A DNA stretch of 64,000 bases from Seohaeicola saemankumensis (GTDB lineage: Bacteria > Pseudomonadota > Alphaproteobacteria > Rhodobacterales > Rhodobacteraceae). Location: assembly GCF_042678485.1 (NCBI RefSeq), contig NZ_JBHTKR010000001.1:558001-622000 (forward strand). Direction: 5' to 3'. Below are positions 9,214-17,177 of the stretch, one piece after another. The position numbers were made by a program, and so were the translations under genes. The first letter of the stretch is position 1; the number at the start of each line of letters is the position of its first letter. Under the pieces are notes generated by a model. The model worked only from the letters and a program-made list of their open reading frames with translations. It searched no databases and was not told the origin of the DNA.

Positions 9214-9675
9214 ATGAAACAGATTGCATTGCCCATGATCGCCCTTGCAGCCCTTGTCGCGGGCTGCGCCGAGTTGCCTTTCCCCGAACGGCTGGGCACG
9301 CCGGCCTCTGCGCCGCAGACCAGTAAGCGCCCCCCCCTGACCGGGGCGCCGATCCGTCCCGAGGATCTGGACAGGGCCACACCCGCGGAACGGCAGGCTG
9401 CCGCGACGCCGGCGCCCGCTGCGGCCGGATCGCTGGGCGTGACGATCGCCTCTCTGGGGGATCCGGCGCGTCCGGGGTTCTGGATGGAAACGCCGCTGGT
9501 CAGCGCGCCGACCCGGGGCAGCGTCCTTTACCGGGCGAACGGACGGCGGTTGAACCTGGACCTGATCCCGATTGCCGGGCCCGCCACCGGCGGCAGCCGC
9601 CTGTCGCTGTCGGCCATGCGTATGCTGGACGCGCCACTGACGGCCTTGCCACGGGTCGAGGTTTTCGCGAACTGA
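9214..9675 (+). CDS. Predicted lipoprotein of unknown function
   Basis: A 153-residue protein with a lipoprotein signal peptide (MKQIALPMIALAALVAGC, acylated Cys at residue 18). A Pro/Ala/Thr-rich stretch follows (about residues 25-75), then a small folded domain with the segment LGDPARPGFWMETPLVS and a basic loop. The ATG at 9214 is preferred over one 15 codons upstream because it places the signal sequence at the N-terminus and matches the promoter position. I do not recognise a named family. It converges on the alkD-like gene six bases away. Confidence 0.75.
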   Translation: MKQIALPMIALAALVAGCAELPFPERLGTPASAPQTSKRPPLTGAPIRPEDLDRATPAERQAAATPAPAAAGSLGVTIASLGDPARPGFWMETPLVSAPTRGSVLYRANGRRLNLDLIPIAGPATGGSRLSLSAMRMLDAPLTALPRVEVFAN

Positions 9676-9681
9676 TCCGTC

Positions 9682-10425
9682 TCAGCCCTGCGTGTCGGCA
9701 GGGGGTGTCGCTTGGGGTGTCTCTGGCGATGAATCCTGTGTCGTCTGGGGCGGCAGCAGTTTCGACGCCTCGCGGCGCGCAAAGGGCTTCATGTGCCGGG
9801 CGTGGTTCTTCAGGAAATAGCGCACGCGGTCAGGATCATGCTTGGACAGTTCGCGCAGCCACCAGGCCACCGATTTCTGGATGAACCATTCCGGATCATG
9901 CACATAGGCCGCCGCCCATTCCAGCACGCGCTGACGGATCTGCACATCGGCGGGCTTGGGGTGGTTCTGCTTGGTCCAGGGCAGGGTAAAGACCATCGCG
10001 GCGCGGCGCGTCCAGTGATGCGGGGATCTTGTCCATTCGGCGACCGTGTCGATCCGCGCGGGATCGGCCAGCAGGCGTTTCTGCCCGGCGATCGCGGCCG
10101 CATCGGCAATCGCCCAGCTGTCGAAGGTGGGCACCCAGGACACGATCAGCGCCCAGGCCGCCGCATCGGGTTTCATCCGCGCCTGCGTCAGCAGTTTGGC
10201 GGCGGCGATCTTTGCTTCGAAAATATCGGTCTTCCACAGGGCATCGGCCAGGGCCACGCGGTCTGACATGTCCATGCCTTCGCGCCAGGCTGTCGCCAGA
10301 TCGGTGATCTGCGGCGTGGTCAGGCCCAGGTATTCGCGCGGCACCTTGTGATAATCGGCCATGCCTTTGGCGCGTTCGGGGTCGGACAGGGCGCGCAGCT
10401 GCGCCAGGGCGTCATCAAGGGTCAT
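9682..10425 (-). CDS. DNA alkylation repair protein (AlkD-like HEAT-repeat DNA glycosylase)
   Basis: A 247-residue all-helical protein of the AlkD type, which removes bulky or cationic alkylated bases such as 3- and 7-methylpurines. Characteristic segments are WVPTFDSWAIADA near residue 95, SPHHWTRRAAMVFTLPW near 133 and DPEWFIQKSVAWWLRELS near 180; these Trp/Asp-rich helices form the DNA groove. The tail is Pro/Thr-rich and likely disordered. Its ATG overlaps the glmS stop by four bases, so it is translationally coupled to glmU-glmS, a pairing with no evident metabolic logic. Confidence 0.85.
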   Translation of the reverse strand: MTLDDALAQLRALSDPERAKGMADYHKVPREYLGLTTPQITDLATAWREGMDMSDRVALADALWKTDIFEAKIAAAKLLTQARMKPDAAAWALIVSWVPTFDSWAIADAAAIAGQKRLLADPARIDTVAEWTRSPHHWTRRAAMVFTLPWTKQNHPKPADVQIRQRVLEWAAAYVHDPEWFIQKSVAWWLRELSKHDPDRVRYFLKNHARHMKPFARREASKLLPPQTTQDSSPETPQATPPADTQG

Positions 10426-12245
10426 TCCACGGTCACCGATTTGGCCAGGTTGCGGGGCTGGTCCACATCGGTGCCCTTGGCGACAGCGGTGTGATAGGCC
10501 AGCAATTGGGCGGGCAGCGCATAGAGGATCGGGGTCAGCACCGCGTCTATGCGCGGCATCACCAGCACCTGCCAGGTCTGGTCGGACGCCTCTGCCTCTC
10601 CTTCGGCATCGGTGATCAGCATGACCTTGCCGCCGCGGGCCATCACCTCCTGCATGTTCGACACGGTCTTGTCGAACAGCGCGTCGCGCGGGGCCATGAC
10701 GACCACGGGCATGGTCTTGTCGATCAGCGCGATGGGGCCATGCTTCAGTTCGCCTGATGCATAAGCTTCGGCATGTATATAGCTGATTTCCTTGAGTTTC
10801 AATGCGCCCTCAAGGGCCAGCGGATACATCAGGCCACGGCCCAGGAACAACACGTCCGTGGATTCCGACAGCTTGCGCGCGGCATTCTTGATCTTGCCGC
10901 TGAGGTCCAGCGCCGCGTTCAGGGCGACGGGTAGCGACCGCAGCGCGCTCAGGTGATCCGACAGCTCCTCCTGGCTGATGCGGCCCCGCTGATGCGCGGC
11001 CTCCAGCGCCAGCAGCAGCAGCACGGTCAGCTGGCAGGTAAACGCCTTGGTCGAGGCGACGCCGATCTCGGCCCCGGCCATGATGGGCAGCGCCAGATCG
11101 CTTTCCCGCGCGATCGAGCTTTCGGCCACGTTCACGACCGATACGATCCGCGCGGCCTTGCCCTCGCAATAGCGCAGGGCGGCCAGGGTGTCGGCGGTTT
11201 CGCCCGACTGGCTGACGAACAGCGCCATGGTGCGGGCCGGGATCGGCGGCTCGCGGTACCGGAATTCCGAGGCGATATCGACATCGACAGGCAGGCCGGC
11301 CAATTGCTCGAACCAGTATTTCGCTGTCATGCAGGCGTAAAAGGCAGTGCCGCAAGCCACCATCGACAGCCGGTCGATGGCGGTGAAATCAATGCCCTCG
11401 CCCGGCAGGCGGATCGTGTCGCCCTCGCCCGACAGGTAGAAACGCAGCGCTTCGCCGATGACGCGGGGCTGTTCGGCGATTTCCTTGGCCATGAAATGCT
11501 TGTGTCCGGCCTTGTCGACCTGTGCGGATTCGATCTGGATGGTCTTGATCGCGCGGTTGGCCAGTTCGCCGTTTGCATCGCGGATTTCAAGACTGGTGCG
11601 GGTGACGATGGCGATGTCGCCCTCTTCCAGATAGGTGATGCGGTCGGTCATCGGGGCCAGTGCTATGGCGTCCGATCCGACGAACATCTCGCCATCGCCA
11701 TGGCCCACGGCCAGCGGGCTGCCCTTGCGCGCGGCGATCAGCAGATCCTCCTCGCCCTCGAACAGGAAGACCAGCGCAAAGGCGCCTTCCAGCCGGGCGA
11801 TGGTCTGGCGCGCGGCCTCGACCGGGCTGGCGCCCTGCGCCATGTAGTGCTGGGTCAGCAGGGCGACCGTTTCGGTATCGGTCTGCGTGACGAAGTCCAG
11901 CCCATGGCCGCGCAACTCGGCGCGCAGATCGCGGAAATTCTCGATGATGCCGTTATGCACGACCGCCACGGGGCCTGCCTGATGCGGATGGGCATTGGTG
12001 ACCGAGGGTGCGCCATGGGTGGCCCAGCGGGTGTGCCCGATCCCGGCCTTTCCGGCCAGCGGATCATGCACCAGCAGATCGCTGAGGTTGACCAGCTTGC
12101 CCACCGCGCGGCGGCGGTCCAGTTTGCCGTTGTTGACGGTTGCGATGCCCGCGCTGTCATAGCCGCGATATTCCAGACGCTTCAGCGCCTCGACCAGAAG
12201 GGGCGCTGCTTCGTGATCGCCCAGAACGCCGACAATGCCGCACAT
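10422..12245 (-). CDS. glmS: Glutamine--fructose-6-phosphate aminotransferase (isomerising)
   Basis: A 607-residue GlmS that makes glucosamine-6-phosphate from fructose-6-phosphate and glutamine, the entry to peptidoglycan and lipopolysaccharide amino sugars. It begins MCGIVGVLG, placing the N-terminal nucleophile Cys of the glutaminase domain; two SIS isomerase domains follow (SQSGETADTLAAL near 345), and it ends DQPRNLAKSVTVE as expected. The start overlaps the glmU stop by one base. glmU and glmS catalyse steps of the same UDP-GlcNAc pathway. Confidence 0.97.
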   Translation of the reverse strand: MCGIVGVLGDHEAAPLLVEALKRLEYRGYDSAGIATVNNGKLDRRRAVGKLVNLSDLLVHDPLAGKAGIGHTRWATHGAPSVTNAHPHQAGPVAVVHNGIIENFRDLRAELRGHGLDFVTQTDTETVALLTQHYMAQGASPVEAARQTIARLEGAFALVFLFEGEEDLLIAARKGSPLAVGHGDGEMFVGSDAIALAPMTDRITYLEEGDIAIVTRTSLEIRDANGELANRAIKTIQIESAQVDKAGHKHFMAKEIAEQPRVIGEALRFYLSGEGDTIRLPGEGIDFTAIDRLSMVACGTAFYACMTAKYWFEQLAGLPVDVDIASEFRYREPPIPARTMALFVSQSGETADTLAALRYCEGKAARIVSVVNVAESSIARESDLALPIMAGAEIGVASTKAFTCQLTVLLLLALEAAHQRGRISQEELSDHLSALRSLPVALNAALDLSGKIKNAARKLSESTDVLFLGRGLMYPLALEGALKLKEISYIHAEAYASGELKHGPIALIDKTMPVVVMAPRDALFDKTVSNMQEVMARGGKVMLITDAEGEAEASDQTWQVLVMPRIDAVLTPILYALPAQLLAYHTAVAKGTDVDQPRNLAKSVTVE

Positions 12246-13600
12246 CAGTTTGCCCCCTTGTTTTTCTTGGCCTTCGTGGCGCGCAAAAGCTCCATCAGCT
12301 TCAGCGCCATGCCGGGTTTGACCACTTGCCTGGCGCGGCCCAGGGCCAATGCGCCATCGGGCACATCGGTCGTGATCACCGATCCGCTGCCGGTCATGGC
12401 CTCGTGCCCCACGCGGACGGGGGCGACCAGCATCGTGTTCGACCCGATGAAGGCACCGCGCCCGATCTCGGTGTGATGCTTCATCACGCCATCATAGTTA
12501 CAGGTGATCGTGCCCGCGCCGATATTGCTGCCGGCGCCGATGGTCGCATCGCCGATATAGCTGAGGTGATTGGCTTTCGCGCCCGCATCCAGCACGGCAT
12601 TCTTGATTTCCACGAAGTTGCCGACATGCACGTCCTCGGCCAGTTCCGCGCCGGGGCGCAGCCGGGCATAGGGTCCGACGATGGCGCGCTGGCTGACATG
12701 GCAGCCTTCCAGATGCGAGAATGCCCGGATGCGCGCGCCGCTTTCCACGGTGACGCCGGGGCCGAAGACCACGTTCTGTTCCACTACCGCATCGCGGCCG
12801 ATCACCGTGTCATGGGCGAAATGCACCGTGTCGGGGGCGATCAATGTGACGCCATCCTCCAGCGCCTGCGCGCGGGCGCGGGCCTGGAATCCCGCCTCGG
12901 CCTGCGCCAGTTCGGCGCGGGTGTTGATGCCCATGGTTTCCGCCTCGGGGCAGGTGACGGCGGTGGCGGTCAGCCCGCGCGCGCGGGCGATCCCGATGAT
13001 GTCGGTCAGGTAGTATTCACCCGCCGCATTGGCATTGCCGACGGCCGCGACCAGATCGAACAGCGTCTTGGCATCTGCTGCGATAACGCCGCTGTTGCAG
13101 AGTGTTATGGCGCGTTCCTCATCCGTGGCATCCTTGAATTCCACGATCCGGTCCAGCCGGTCACCCTCCATCACCAGGCGGCCATAGCGGCCCGGATCGA
13201 CGGCGTGAAAGCCCAGCACGACGATGTCATGATCGGCGCGCGCGGCCTGCATCGCCTCAAGCGTTTCGGGGCGGATCAGGGGCGTGTCGCCGTAAAGCAC
13301 GATCACGTCACCTTGGAAGTCCGCCAGCACGGGGGCCGCCTGCGCCACCGCATGGGCGGTGCCAAGCTGCGGATCCTGCAGCACGCATTGCGCGGTCTCG
13401 TCCCAGTCATGCGCTGCGGCTGTCACGGCCTCGGCCCCGTGCCCGGTCACGACGACGCAGGCCGATGCGTCCAGTGCAAACCCCGCCTTCATCGCATGGA
13501 TCAGAAGCGGCGCGCCCGCCAGAGGGTGCAGTACCTTGGGCAGATCCGAATTCATCCGCGTGCCCATGCCGGCCGCCAGAATGACAAGTGCTGTGTTCAT
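12245..13600 (-). CDS. glmU: Bifunctional N-acetylglucosamine-1-phosphate uridyltransferase / glucosamine-1-phosphate acetyltransferase
   Basis: A 451-residue GlmU making UDP-GlcNAc. The N-terminal nucleotidyltransferase has LAAGMGTRMNSDLPKVLHPL with the pyrophosphorylase signature. From about residue 245 a left-handed beta-helix acetyltransferase follows, with hexapeptide repeats, RPGAELAEDVHVGNFVEIKN and the GxGTITCNYDG segment. The C-terminal tail is Lys-rich. It is first of three genes (glmU, glmS, alkD-like) and divergent from gph. Confidence 0.96.
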   Translation of the reverse strand: MNTALVILAAGMGTRMNSDLPKVLHPLAGAPLLIHAMKAGFALDASACVVVTGHGAEAVTAAAHDWDETAQCVLQDPQLGTAHAVAQAAPVLADFQGDVIVLYGDTPLIRPETLEAMQAARADHDIVVLGFHAVDPGRYGRLVMEGDRLDRIVEFKDATDEERAITLCNSGVIAADAKTLFDLVAAVGNANAAGEYYLTDIIGIARARGLTATAVTCPEAETMGINTRAELAQAEAGFQARARAQALEDGVTLIAPDTVHFAHDTVIGRDAVVEQNVVFGPGVTVESGARIRAFSHLEGCHVSQRAIVGPYARLRPGAELAEDVHVGNFVEIKNAVLDAGAKANHLSYIGDATIGAGSNIGAGTITCNYDGVMKHHTEIGRGAFIGSNTMLVAPVRVGHEAMTGSGSVITTDVPDGALALGRARQVVKPGMALKLMELLRATKAKKNKGAN

Positions 13601-13631
13601 GCTGTTTCTCTTTGCCCTTTTGTTGCGCCCG

Positions 13632-13659
13632 TTTTATCCGGTTGGACCAAGGGCGCAAG
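13632..13659 (-). promoter_or_regulatory. Candidate glmU promoter
   Basis: On the minus strand TTGCGC (13659-13654), 16 bases, then TAAAAC (13637-13632), about 30 bases before the glmU ATG. The -10 is fair and the -35 moderate. Confidence 0.35.
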
Positions 13660-13727
13660 GCTGCATCGGTTCACGTCTGATTGCGGGTTATGACAGGCAT
13701 CGGCGGCAGACCGCCGGAAAGGGCAGA

Positions 13728-14396
13728 ATGATGAGAACGGTGATTTTCGACCTCGACGGGACTTTGGCCGACACAAGCGGCGATCTGATCGCGGCGGCGA
13801 ATGCCTGTTTCGACATGATGGGGGCGGGCGCCGTGCTGGATCCTGCGCGCGATGCGGGCACTGCGCTGCGCGGTGGCCGCGCGATGCTGCGGCTGGGGCT
13901 GGGCCGGATCGGCCATGCCGACCTTGAAGGCCAGATCGACAGGTTTTACCCGGTGCTTCTGGAGGCTTATGGCGCCGCCATCGACGTGCATACCGTGCTT
14001 TATCCCGGCGCGATGGAGGCCGTGGCCCAGCTGTCGCGCGACGGCTATGCGGTGGGGATCTGCACCAACAAGCCCGAAGGCCTGGCCGAGACGCTGATGA
14101 CACGGCTGGGGGTGCGCGGGGCTTTTGCCTCGCTTGTGGGGGCCGACACCTTGAGCGTGCGAAAACCCGATGCGGCCCCGCTGGTCGAGGCGGTGCGCCG
14201 CGCGGGCGGCGATCCGCGCCGCGCGCTGCTGGTGGGCGATACCGTCACCGACCGTGAAACCGCCCGCGCCGCGGGTGTGCCAAGCGTGCTGGTCACCTTC
14301 GGGCCGGGGGCCGAGGATGTGGCCGCCCTGAAGCCCGAGGCGCTGATCGGGCATTTCGACGAATTGCCCGGTACGGTTCAGCGGCTGATCGGCTGA
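13728..14396 (+). CDS. gph: Phosphoglycolate phosphatase, HAD superfamily
   Basis: A 222-residue HAD hydrolase. VIFDLDGTLADTSGDL gives the Asp nucleophile and acid/base Asp at the N-terminus, TNKPEGLAETL the motif II region, and a C-terminal KPDAAPL with LLVGDTVTDRETARAAG gives motifs III and IV. Length and the GDTVTD context fit Gph, which removes the phosphate of 2-phosphoglycolate, although related HAD phosphatases cannot be excluded. Two adjacent ATGs (13728 and 13731) follow GGAAAGGG; either may start. A long upstream frame extension was rejected as it lies in the divergent promoter. The 3' end overlaps the PrpD-family gene on the other strand by 19 bases. Confidence 0.82.
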   Translation: MMRTVIFDLDGTLADTSGDLIAAANACFDMMGAGAVLDPARDAGTALRGGRAMLRLGLGRIGHADLEGQIDRFYPVLLEAYGAAIDVHTVLYPGAMEAVAQLSRDGYAVGICTNKPEGLAETLMTRLGVRGAFASLVGADTLSVRKPDAAPLVEAVRRAGGDPRRALLVGDTVTDRETARAAGVPSVLVTFGPGAEDVAALKPEALIGHFDELPGTVQRLIG

Positions 14397-15694
14397 CAGA
14401 TCAGATCGGCCAGGGGGGCGACATCGCCATCGGGCAGGGCGTCTACGGCATCCTCGATCCGGCGGGCGCGGTCCTTTCCCAGCGCGTGACCGGCCAGATC
14501 GCGGAACTTGGCGCGCAATTCGGCCTCGGTGGGCGGGGCGGTATGATCCCAGCGCGGTTCCATCCAGTCGCCTGCCAGGGTGCGGCCATCCTTCAGCACC
14601 AGGTCCACCCGGGCATAACGGCGCAGCGGGAAGGCGGCATTGGCATGATCGGATTCGTGCAGCACCATGCCATCCGACAGGCGCAGCACCTCGGGATCGG
14701 TCAGCGCGTCATCCGCGATATGCGCGGGCGCCACCGTGCCATGCACCAGTGCAACCGCACAGGGGAAGGTCGTGGAATATTGCGCGGCATCGCTGCCTTC
14801 GGGGCGGCGGGTGGCCAGGCGGATCGACTCGTGGAAGGATGTCACCTCGATCCGCTCCACCTGATCTGCCGTCAGGCCATGCGCGCGGCGCAGCGCCAGC
14901 ACCCCCTCGATCGGGGCCTGGGCCCAGCGGCACACCGGGTAGGGCTTGAAATACTGCTCCATCGTGTACCAGCGGGTGCCGATATCGGACCAGTAGGCGG
15001 GGGCTTCCTCGACCGTGATGGCGGGGGCGCCGGTAAAGCCGGCGGCGGCCAGACGCGCGGCTGACACGCCTGCCATCGCGCCCCAGCCGGAGCCGTCCTT
15101 GACCATCGTGGGATGGTCGATGCAGCGCATCATCTGGCTGCGCGGCCCGTGATATTCCGCGATCCCCAGCGCATGGCGGGTCTGGGCGTGATCCAGCCGC
15201 AGCAGGCGCGCAGCCACGGCGGCGGCGGTCACGGCGCCCCAGCTGCCCGATGTGTGATAATCCGCGACCGTGCCATGCTGCGCCATGGCGGCGCGCGCAC
15301 CGAATTCATAGCCCAGTGCCAGCGCGGTCAGCACCTGCTGTCCGCTGGCGCCGGTCTCGACCGCCAGTGGCAGGATCGCCGCCAGGGTCGGGCAGCCGAT
15401 ATGCCCTTTCGACGGGTTGAACCCGTCATGCCCGTCCAGGCTGTCGATGGTCATGCCGGCGGCCAGGGCCACGCCGCTGGCGCTGGCGCCGCGCCCGTCG
15501 AAGAGCATCGGCAGGGGCCCTGCGAATTCCGCCGCCGCATGGTCGCGGATGATCCGGCTGAGGCGGGTGCCCGCACCGCCCGCCGCGACCCCGATCAGGT
15601 CCAGCAGGGCCAGCGGCAGGCGCGCCCGCACGACGGCGGGAAGATCCTGCCAGCGCAGGTCATGGATGAGGCGGGGGGCTGTGGTCTGGTCCAT
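14378..15694 (-). CDS. MmgE/PrpD family protein
   Basis: A 438-residue MmgE/PrpD-fold protein, the family that includes 2-methylcitrate dehydratase, cis-aconitate decarboxylase and related dehydratases or isomerases. Recognisable parts are ALLDLIGVAAGG near the start, SLDGHDGFNPSKGHIGCPT near 95, a GYEFGARAAMAQH helix, and KPYPVCRWAQAPIEG near 265. I start at 15694 because MDQTTAPRLIHDLRW is the expected N-terminus; an ATG pair at 15769 would add 25 Cys-rich residues and cannot be excluded. No methylcitrate cycle genes are adjacent, so the substrate is open. Confidence 0.82.
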   Translation of the reverse strand: MDQTTAPRLIHDLRWQDLPAVVRARLPLALLDLIGVAAGGAGTRLSRIIRDHAAAEFAGPLPMLFDGRGASASGVALAAGMTIDSLDGHDGFNPSKGHIGCPTLAAILPLAVETGASGQQVLTALALGYEFGARAAMAQHGTVADYHTSGSWGAVTAAAVAARLLRLDHAQTRHALGIAEYHGPRSQMMRCIDHPTMVKDGSGWGAMAGVSAARLAAAGFTGAPAITVEEAPAYWSDIGTRWYTMEQYFKPYPVCRWAQAPIEGVLALRRAHGLTADQVERIEVTSFHESIRLATRRPEGSDAAQYSTTFPCAVALVHGTVAPAHIADDALTDPEVLRLSDGMVLHESDHANAAFPLRRYARVDLVLKDGRTLAGDWMEPRWDHTAPPTEAELRAKFRDLAGHALGKDRARRIEDAVDALPDGDVAPLADLICQPISR

Positions 15695-15816
15695 CGGGCC
15701 AGTCTGGGCGCCGCAGCATGGCTTTGCCGCGACAAAGCCGACATCGGACAGATGCGGTTGCGACATCATGCATCGCCCCGATTGACGAAACGCCCCTGCC
15801 GCCCCACAACAGGCAG

Positions 15817-17022
15817 ATGGAACAGAACCCCAACGAAAAATTCACCGGCAGTTTCACCCAGCAGGAACCCATCCCCGAAGAGGGGATCGCGGCGGCTGTG
15901 GATGTGATGCGGTCGGGCCGCCTGCACCGCTACAACGTCAAGGGTGACGAGGCCGGCGAGGTGGCCGTACTGGAGCAGGAATTCGCCGCCGCGATGGGCG
16001 TGAAATACTGCCTGGCCGTCGCCTCGGGCGGCTATGCGATGACCACGGCGCTGCGGGCGCTGGGGGTCAGACCCGGTGACAGGGTGCTGAGCAATGCCTT
16101 CACCCTTGCGCCCGTGCCGGGGGCGATTGCCGCCGTGGGGGCGATTCCGGTCTTCGTGGGCGTGACCGAGGCGCTGACCATCGACCTTGATGATCTCGAG
16201 GCCAAGGCAGATCGCGCCTCGGTCCTGTTGCTCAGCCATATGCGCGGCCATATCTGCGACATGGACCGGCTGCTGGCGATCTGCGCGCGCTATGACCTGC
16301 GGGTGATCGAGGATTGCGCCCATACGATGGGCGCGCGCTGGCGCGGGCGGCTGTCGGGCACCGACGGGATCATCGGCTGCTATTCGACGCAGACCTACAA
16401 GCACATGAATTCGGGCGAGGGCGGGTTTCTGGTTACCAATGACGATCAGGTCATGGCGCGCGCGGTGATCCTGTCGGGGTCCTACATGCTTTATCCGCGC
16501 CATCTGGCGGCCCCGGCGCCCGATGCGTTCGAGGCGGTGAAATACGACACGCCCAACATATCGGGACGGATGGATCATCTGCGCGCGGCGATCCTGCGCC
16601 CGCAGCTGCGCCGCCTTGCGGCGCAATGCGCCGCATGGACCGACCGCTACCGCGTGGTCGAGGCGGGCCTGCGCGATTGCCCCGGCCTGCGCCTGATCGA
16701 GCGGCCCGCGGATGAAGACTTTGTCGGATCGTCCTTCCAGTTCCTGCTGCTGGACTGGGCGGCGCCGAAGGTGCGCGAGGTGGTGGCGCGCTGCGCCGCG
16801 CGCGGGGTCGAGTTGAAATGGTTCGGCGCGGCCGAGCCGGCCGGGTTCACCAGCCGCTACGACAGCTGGCGCTACGCTCCCAGCGCGCCCATGCCCGCCA
16901 GCGACCGTATTCTGGCGGGTATTCTGGACATGCGCCTGCCGCTGACCTTCAGCCTTGACGATTGCGCCTTGCTGGCCCGCATCATCCGCGCCGAGGTCAG
17001 CGCGGTGCATCAGGCGGCGTGA
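15817..17022 (+). CDS. DegT/DnrJ/EryC1/StrS family PLP-dependent aminotransferase
   Basis: A 401-residue sugar-aminotransferase-type enzyme. ASGGYAMTTALRALGV forms the cofactor phosphate site, IEDCAHTMGARWRGR has the Asp that binds the pyridine nitrogen, and TQTYKHMNSGEGGFLVT has the PLP lysine at residue 195. These enzymes aminate keto-sugars for surface polysaccharides or antibiotics, or act on small polyols. I chose ATG 15817 after AGGCAG; upstream frame is read through the divergent PrpD start. There are no sugar-nucleotide genes nearby, so its product is unknown. Confidence 0.85.
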   Translation: MEQNPNEKFTGSFTQQEPIPEEGIAAAVDVMRSGRLHRYNVKGDEAGEVAVLEQEFAAAMGVKYCLAVASGGYAMTTALRALGVRPGDRVLSNAFTLAPVPGAIAAVGAIPVFVGVTEALTIDLDDLEAKADRASVLLLSHMRGHICDMDRLLAICARYDLRVIEDCAHTMGARWRGRLSGTDGIIGCYSTQTYKHMNSGEGGFLVTNDDQVMARAVILSGSYMLYPRHLAAPAPDAFEAVKYDTPNISGRMDHLRAAILRPQLRRLAAQCAAWTDRYRVVEAGLRDCPGLRLIERPADEDFVGSSFQFLLLDWAAPKVREVVARCAARGVELKWFGAAEPAGFTSRYDSWRYAPSAPMPASDRILAGILDMRLPLTFSLDDCALLARIIRAEVSAVHQAA

Positions 17023-17039
17023 CGACCGAAACGGGTTTT

Positions 17040-17061
17040 GAGTATTTCGGGAACGGTGAAG
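17040..17061 (-). repeat. Dispersed 22-bp repeat, copy 1
   Basis: GAGTATTTCGGGAACGGTG on the plus strand, starting 18 bases after the aminotransferase stop. It matches the copy at 25006 at 19 of 22 positions and is the reverse complement of the TTCTTCTTGCCC-type copies at 22271 and 58463. Confidence 0.6.
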
Positions 17062-17095
17062 CGGGCGCGCGCATGGCGTCGGCCCTGCAAGAGTG

Positions 17096-17125
17096 TTGAC
17101 GCGACTCAGGTGTCGTGCCTATTAA
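17096..17125 (+). promoter_or_regulatory. Promoter of the leucine/isovalerate operon
   Basis: TTGACG (17096-17101), 18-base spacer, TATTAA (17120-17125). This is the best sigma-70-like promoter in the window. It lies about 50 bases before the ivd ATG at 17178, and no other good promoter precedes the operon. Confidence 0.6.
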
Positions 17126-17143
17126 TGAACAACCGTTCAATAA
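17122..17143. promoter_or_regulatory. Palindromic operator overlapping the liu promoter -10
   Basis: TTAATGAAC-N4-GTTCAATAA is an inverted repeat with eight of nine arm bases paired (perfect core TGAAC-N4-GTTCA). It begins inside the -10 box and covers the likely transcription start, the usual position for a repressor site. The size and spacing suit a TetR-type dimer, but MerR-family LiuR is known to control this pathway in other proteobacteria; the regulator is not encoded nearby. Confidence 0.5.
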
Positions 17144-17177
17144 CGAGCCGGCCACGCGATCTTGGGGAGGTAGCTGC

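Noticed and set aside
15695..15769. Upstream start of the PrpD-family protein
   Set aside because: It adds a Cys-rich 25-residue stretch not expected in the family, though a weak GGGG before it means it is not fully excluded.
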